NCBI GenBank assembly: GCA_037389465.1 | Contig: JAZARR010000123.1 | Span: 2,860,501 to 2,924,500 of the forward strand | DNA length: 64,000 nt | Direction of reading: 5' to 3' | Source: Baylisascaris procyonis | Lineage: Eukaryota; Nematoda; Chromadorea; Rhabditida; Ascarididae | Part shown: one piece after another, positions 60,915 through 64,000 of the stretch | Position numbering within the stretch: position 1 is the first letter of the stretch | How the letters are laid out: the number at the start of each line of letters is the position of its first letter | Program-made: the position numbers and the translations under genes | The notes under the pieces: generated by a model | Database searches by the model: none | What the model saw: only the letters and a program-made list of their open reading frames with translations | Told to the model about the DNA's origin: nothing

Positions 60915-61139
60915 ATGCCATTCCACGTCGAGGCAGCGGCCGACATCAATACGGACATAGGTGTTGAGCTCTATTTGGCCATAAAGGCGTTCGAGTGGTG
61001 TTCGTCCGCGAGCGATATGGCAGAGGGAGATGCGCAGAGAAGTCGACGTGTCATTCGGTACCAGTCAATTAGCTGTCCCAGAGTGACCGCTGCTGACCAC
61101 AGCAAGGGTCATCACTATACGCGGCAAACGCACATTTAA
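60915..61139 (+). CDS. Small GC-rich ORF, possible gene or exon
   Basis: An intact ATG-to-TAA frame of 74 codons reads MPFHVEAAADINTDIGVELY and LAIKAFEWCSSASDMAEGDA. Many codons end in C or G (GCG, GCC, GAC, ATC), unlike the surrounding AT-rich DNA, which suggests coding or foreign origin. I recognise no family. An overlapping upstream ATG (60911) gives an 18-codon frame only. Confidence 0.35.
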   Translation: MPFHVEAAADINTDIGVELYLAIKAFEWCSSASDMAEGDAQRSRRVIRYQSISCPRVTAADHSKGHHYTRQTHI

Positions 61140-61360
61140 AATGCTCTCTTCGCGTTGCTTTTAATTAAGCGGCTTCCAGTGTGATTACCTGTCGCATCCA
61201 TATGATCGTGGCTGAAAAATTTTCCAAACGTTTTTGGCAATCTAATATGCGTGCGAAAAACATGGGCATATTAGGATGGAGTTTCTTCCGAGATGAATGA
61301 TTCGATAGTACTCTTAAACGGTTCTCGACTTGAAGCGCTTATATTGGGTAAAGGAGCCAA

Positions 61361-61717
61361 TTGCATACCTCTCTTTCAAAAATAATCTTAACTGAAGCAA
61401 GCAAAAGCAATGAAAATTCGGCTATAAAAAAATTTTCCAAGGAATTTTTCGTAGCAGAATTTTGTAACGAAGTCCACAAAAAAACTGAAAATACTTTGCA
61501 AAAACTCAATGATATTGCAACTGAGAGGAGCTTCATTCGAGTTCGACAACTTGTCAAATGTGTTCATATATTTGCTTCATCATCAAAATGCTCTAAAATA
61601 CCGACAGATCATATCTCTAATTTGCATTCTTCACATCAAAAACCAGAACATTCCTCTACTTCAAATTATCCCTACGTACGAAGGATTGCAATTTCGATTT
61701 CATTCAAAAGAAATTAA
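61361..61717 (+). CDS. Coding-like 118-codon frame, uncertain
   Basis: The frame reads SNENSAIKKFSKEFFVAEFC and NTLQKLNDIATERSFIRVRQ, polar and amphipathic, long for AT-rich DNA. A GTCAAA donor-like site occurs inside. No family recognised; chance is possible. Confidence 0.22.
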   Translation: MHTSLSKIILTEASKSNENSAIKKFSKEFFVAEFCNEVHKKTENTLQKLNDIATERSFIRVRQLVKCVHIFASSSKCSKIPTDHISNLHSSHQKPEHSSTSNYPYVRRIAISISFKRN

Positions 61718-64000
61718 TTTCTGATAAAATACTTCAATACCATTACTAGTTTCTAGGTTGAAGTTGGACATAATGCAATTCTAGCATTTATTAAAGATTT
61801 CTCGATAGCATTTTCATTTGACGTGTTTTCTAATTGAGTTGAATTATTATTGTTACATATGTTTCTCTTAATATCTACGCTATGCAACTAAGACAGCATT
61901 ATATGCATAAAAATGAATGTAAAAGCATATTCCAATTCGCTTGATTAAATAACTTGATTAATCGATTTAAAAAGTTTTTTAAAAGAAAATTTACTGAACA
62001 TCGTCTGATGCCAAAGATCACCTTCAGCGAATTACAAACGCTTCAGATGAGTTGGCACGATATATGTTTTCACGATTCTACCCGTTATATTGCTAGGGGA
62101 TTGACAAAACATTCGTAGTAATGAATTTTTTTTTTTTTTGATCGCACGATTCAGCTGATCTTAAAGTGCTGTTCGAAATTCTTGGAAAAAAACTGCATAA
62201 TCATAGAAATTTACTCAGTTCGGAAGCTATCTGTATGCCCATATATCAGTTTGCATCGAATAGAACTTACCAGCTACTAAATGTTTGCATTAGCTAAAAT
62301 TCCTGCTAAAATATATGAATCTCATCCATCTCTATTCCTGACATCCGAAATCCTGCAAGAACGAGGAATTTAGGCAACTGTCAAAGACAATATATAAATT
62401 CTGGTATATAAATGGCGTATTAATCAATCGTTACGTTGAAGAAGATTGTTTGCACTCGACTTGCACAACGTTGAGAGTTAGGTCAATGTCAGTGATTATC
62501 AATTGAAATTCAAACAAAACAATTAACCTATGACGATGAGTTAATCATCTGATGGTTGCAAGCGAGCTCGTCTTATTCAAATGACTTCTTCAATGCATCT
62601 ATACGAGCGATTATTAAATTGATAACGATATTCTTGCCGTAGTGATTTATGAAAATATCATTCAAAAATGAACTCCTAATAGAAATTTTCAGCTGAAATT
62701 TGCTTGAACAATCTAAAACAAAAATTTTGAAAAAAAATTCACTTTTCACCAATTTCGAAGGAAGTTTTTTGTGTTTGCTATATTAGACTAATGGGCATTT
62801 GTAAATTAAACCAATTAATAAATGTAAATGTAACTATAAATAAATAAGGAAATATGTATGAGGCAAGAATTCATTTTTTCAATGGAAATGAATATGATTG
62901 AATTCTTGAAATTCTTGAATCCAACTTATCTAGTAAGTGTTAAGGATTTCAGTGAGTGAAGTCTCAGATTTTCTAGAGTTGAACAATTCGTTGTCCTATT
63001 TTTCAGCAGTCTCGTAATCCTTGATGATGATAAACAATACGAAACATCGAATAACTCCTTATGGTTATAATGCTTCTAGTTGCTCGTTAATAACGATATT
63101 GATATGTCACTATTGTGAGTCGATCGCCATAAGCATCATATGTGAGGGGTGAGGGATCTCCCAATCAATGAGGCCTGCAACATTAAGATCTACAACATTT
63201 GAAACGCTATTGATTCTGATACCTGAAGCTCCTGTGACGAAACGTAGGCACGAAACACTCGTGATAAATTGTTGATCACAGAATTTCAAAATTTCGGTGA
63301 TGCAGCTATCTTTCCATCTATGAATTCTCTGAATCTACTGGTCACTTTATCGAATGCATCATACCATAGATCTGCAACACTTGAAACGCTATTGATTCTA
63401 AGGGCAGATGCTGGTGTGACCGACCTGCAGGTCAGCATTAGTCAGCTCTTCTGCTGCACATCTGGGGCGATCTTCTCGTTTGTTACACTTGGAAGCAATT
63501 TATTCTAACATTATCTTTGAGCAATCGCATTCGGTGTGCTTATTTTAGCTCATTTGCCTTGAAAACTTTATAATGCCAAAAAATTGCTCGTCAAATTTCT
63601 TGCCCTCGTGGGAAGTGGTAAGCAAAATTTGATATGAACATTCGCTCGGTCCCACAGCAAAACGTATTATTAGCAAACCTCGTAAGATTTTACAGTTACG
63701 ATTTATTTCTTCCAATATATGAGAAAATTCAGGCGTTCATTGTAATCCGTTTTTTCCTCTAATTTTTTCATTCATGATGGTTTCTGCTTAAGAGATATTT
63801 TTGCGATTCAGAGAGCTGATGCGATGAACTGCCAAATGCATCATATATCAGTCTTCCTGGCGTGCTTCCGCCTATTTCAAACTTCATTATTTAAACGCTT
63901 GCTTTACCAATTTTTATGCATTCTCAGCCGTTATTTGCTGTAACACCATTAAGAGCACGTCTATTTGTTGAAAATAACATCTTCTCATAGAAAACTGGTT
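61718..64000. other. Gene-poor right end
   Basis: AT-rich sequence with no supported exon. Segments starting at 63186 and 63368 (AGATCTACAACATTTGAAAC and AGATCTGCAACACTTGAAAC) form a local duplication with a 182-base offset. Confidence 0.45.

Overview
The window is nuclear DNA of an animal, most likely an invertebrate. It is AT-rich, its genes are split into many short exons by GT-AG introns, and it carries AT, CA and GA microsatellites and a tRNA-derived repeat. Nothing bacterial was seen: no operons, no Shine-Dalgarno pattern, no long uninterrupted genes. Several introns are only about 45-75 bases long, which suits a nematode or a similar compact-intron lineage, but the phylum cannot be fixed from this window.

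Left end (1-6.7 kb). Two copies of a repeat with a period of about 513 bp occupy roughly 1-830. A plus-strand gene then runs from at or before 1154 to a stop at 4906, with an AATAAA at 4982. Its predicted protein goes from a Pro/Gln/Tyr-rich part through Lys/Arg/Glu-rich parts to an acidic Thr/Pro-rich tail. I do not recognise it; it looks like a disordered nuclear protein. A gene-poor stretch separates it from the convergent next gene.

Centre (6.7-29.4 kb). One large minus-strand gene fills this part: the homologue of HEATR1 (yeast Utp10, BAP28), a HEAT-repeat protein of the small-subunit processome that promotes rRNA transcription and early pre-18S processing. I traced about 37 exons from the start codon at 29377 to the stop at 6703. 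Reading phase is continuous from exon 19 to the last exon and from exon 1 to exon 16, apart from uncertain boundaries around exons 11, 12 and 15. The unresolved part is 21.3-22.4 kb. The traced protein is about 1,800 residues, against about 2,144 in human, and the shortfall is in the middle.

Right half (29.4-64 kb). No gene can be assigned with confidence. There is an ambiguous coding-like island just upstream of HEATR1 (29.8-30.7 kb), several isolated coding-like ORFs (43.0, 46.0, 57.3-57.9, 59.1, 60.9 and 61.4 kb), four AT microsatellites, GC-rich hairpins at 57.4 and 58.7 kb, and a tandem array at 52.5-53.2 kb in which each 161-bp monomer carries a Pol III B-box-like T-arm and the array ends in a degenerate tRNA-like head. 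No clearly new biological system was found. The strongest candidates for a second look are the SINE-derived array, the unrecognised plus-strand gene and the shortened middle of HEATR1.
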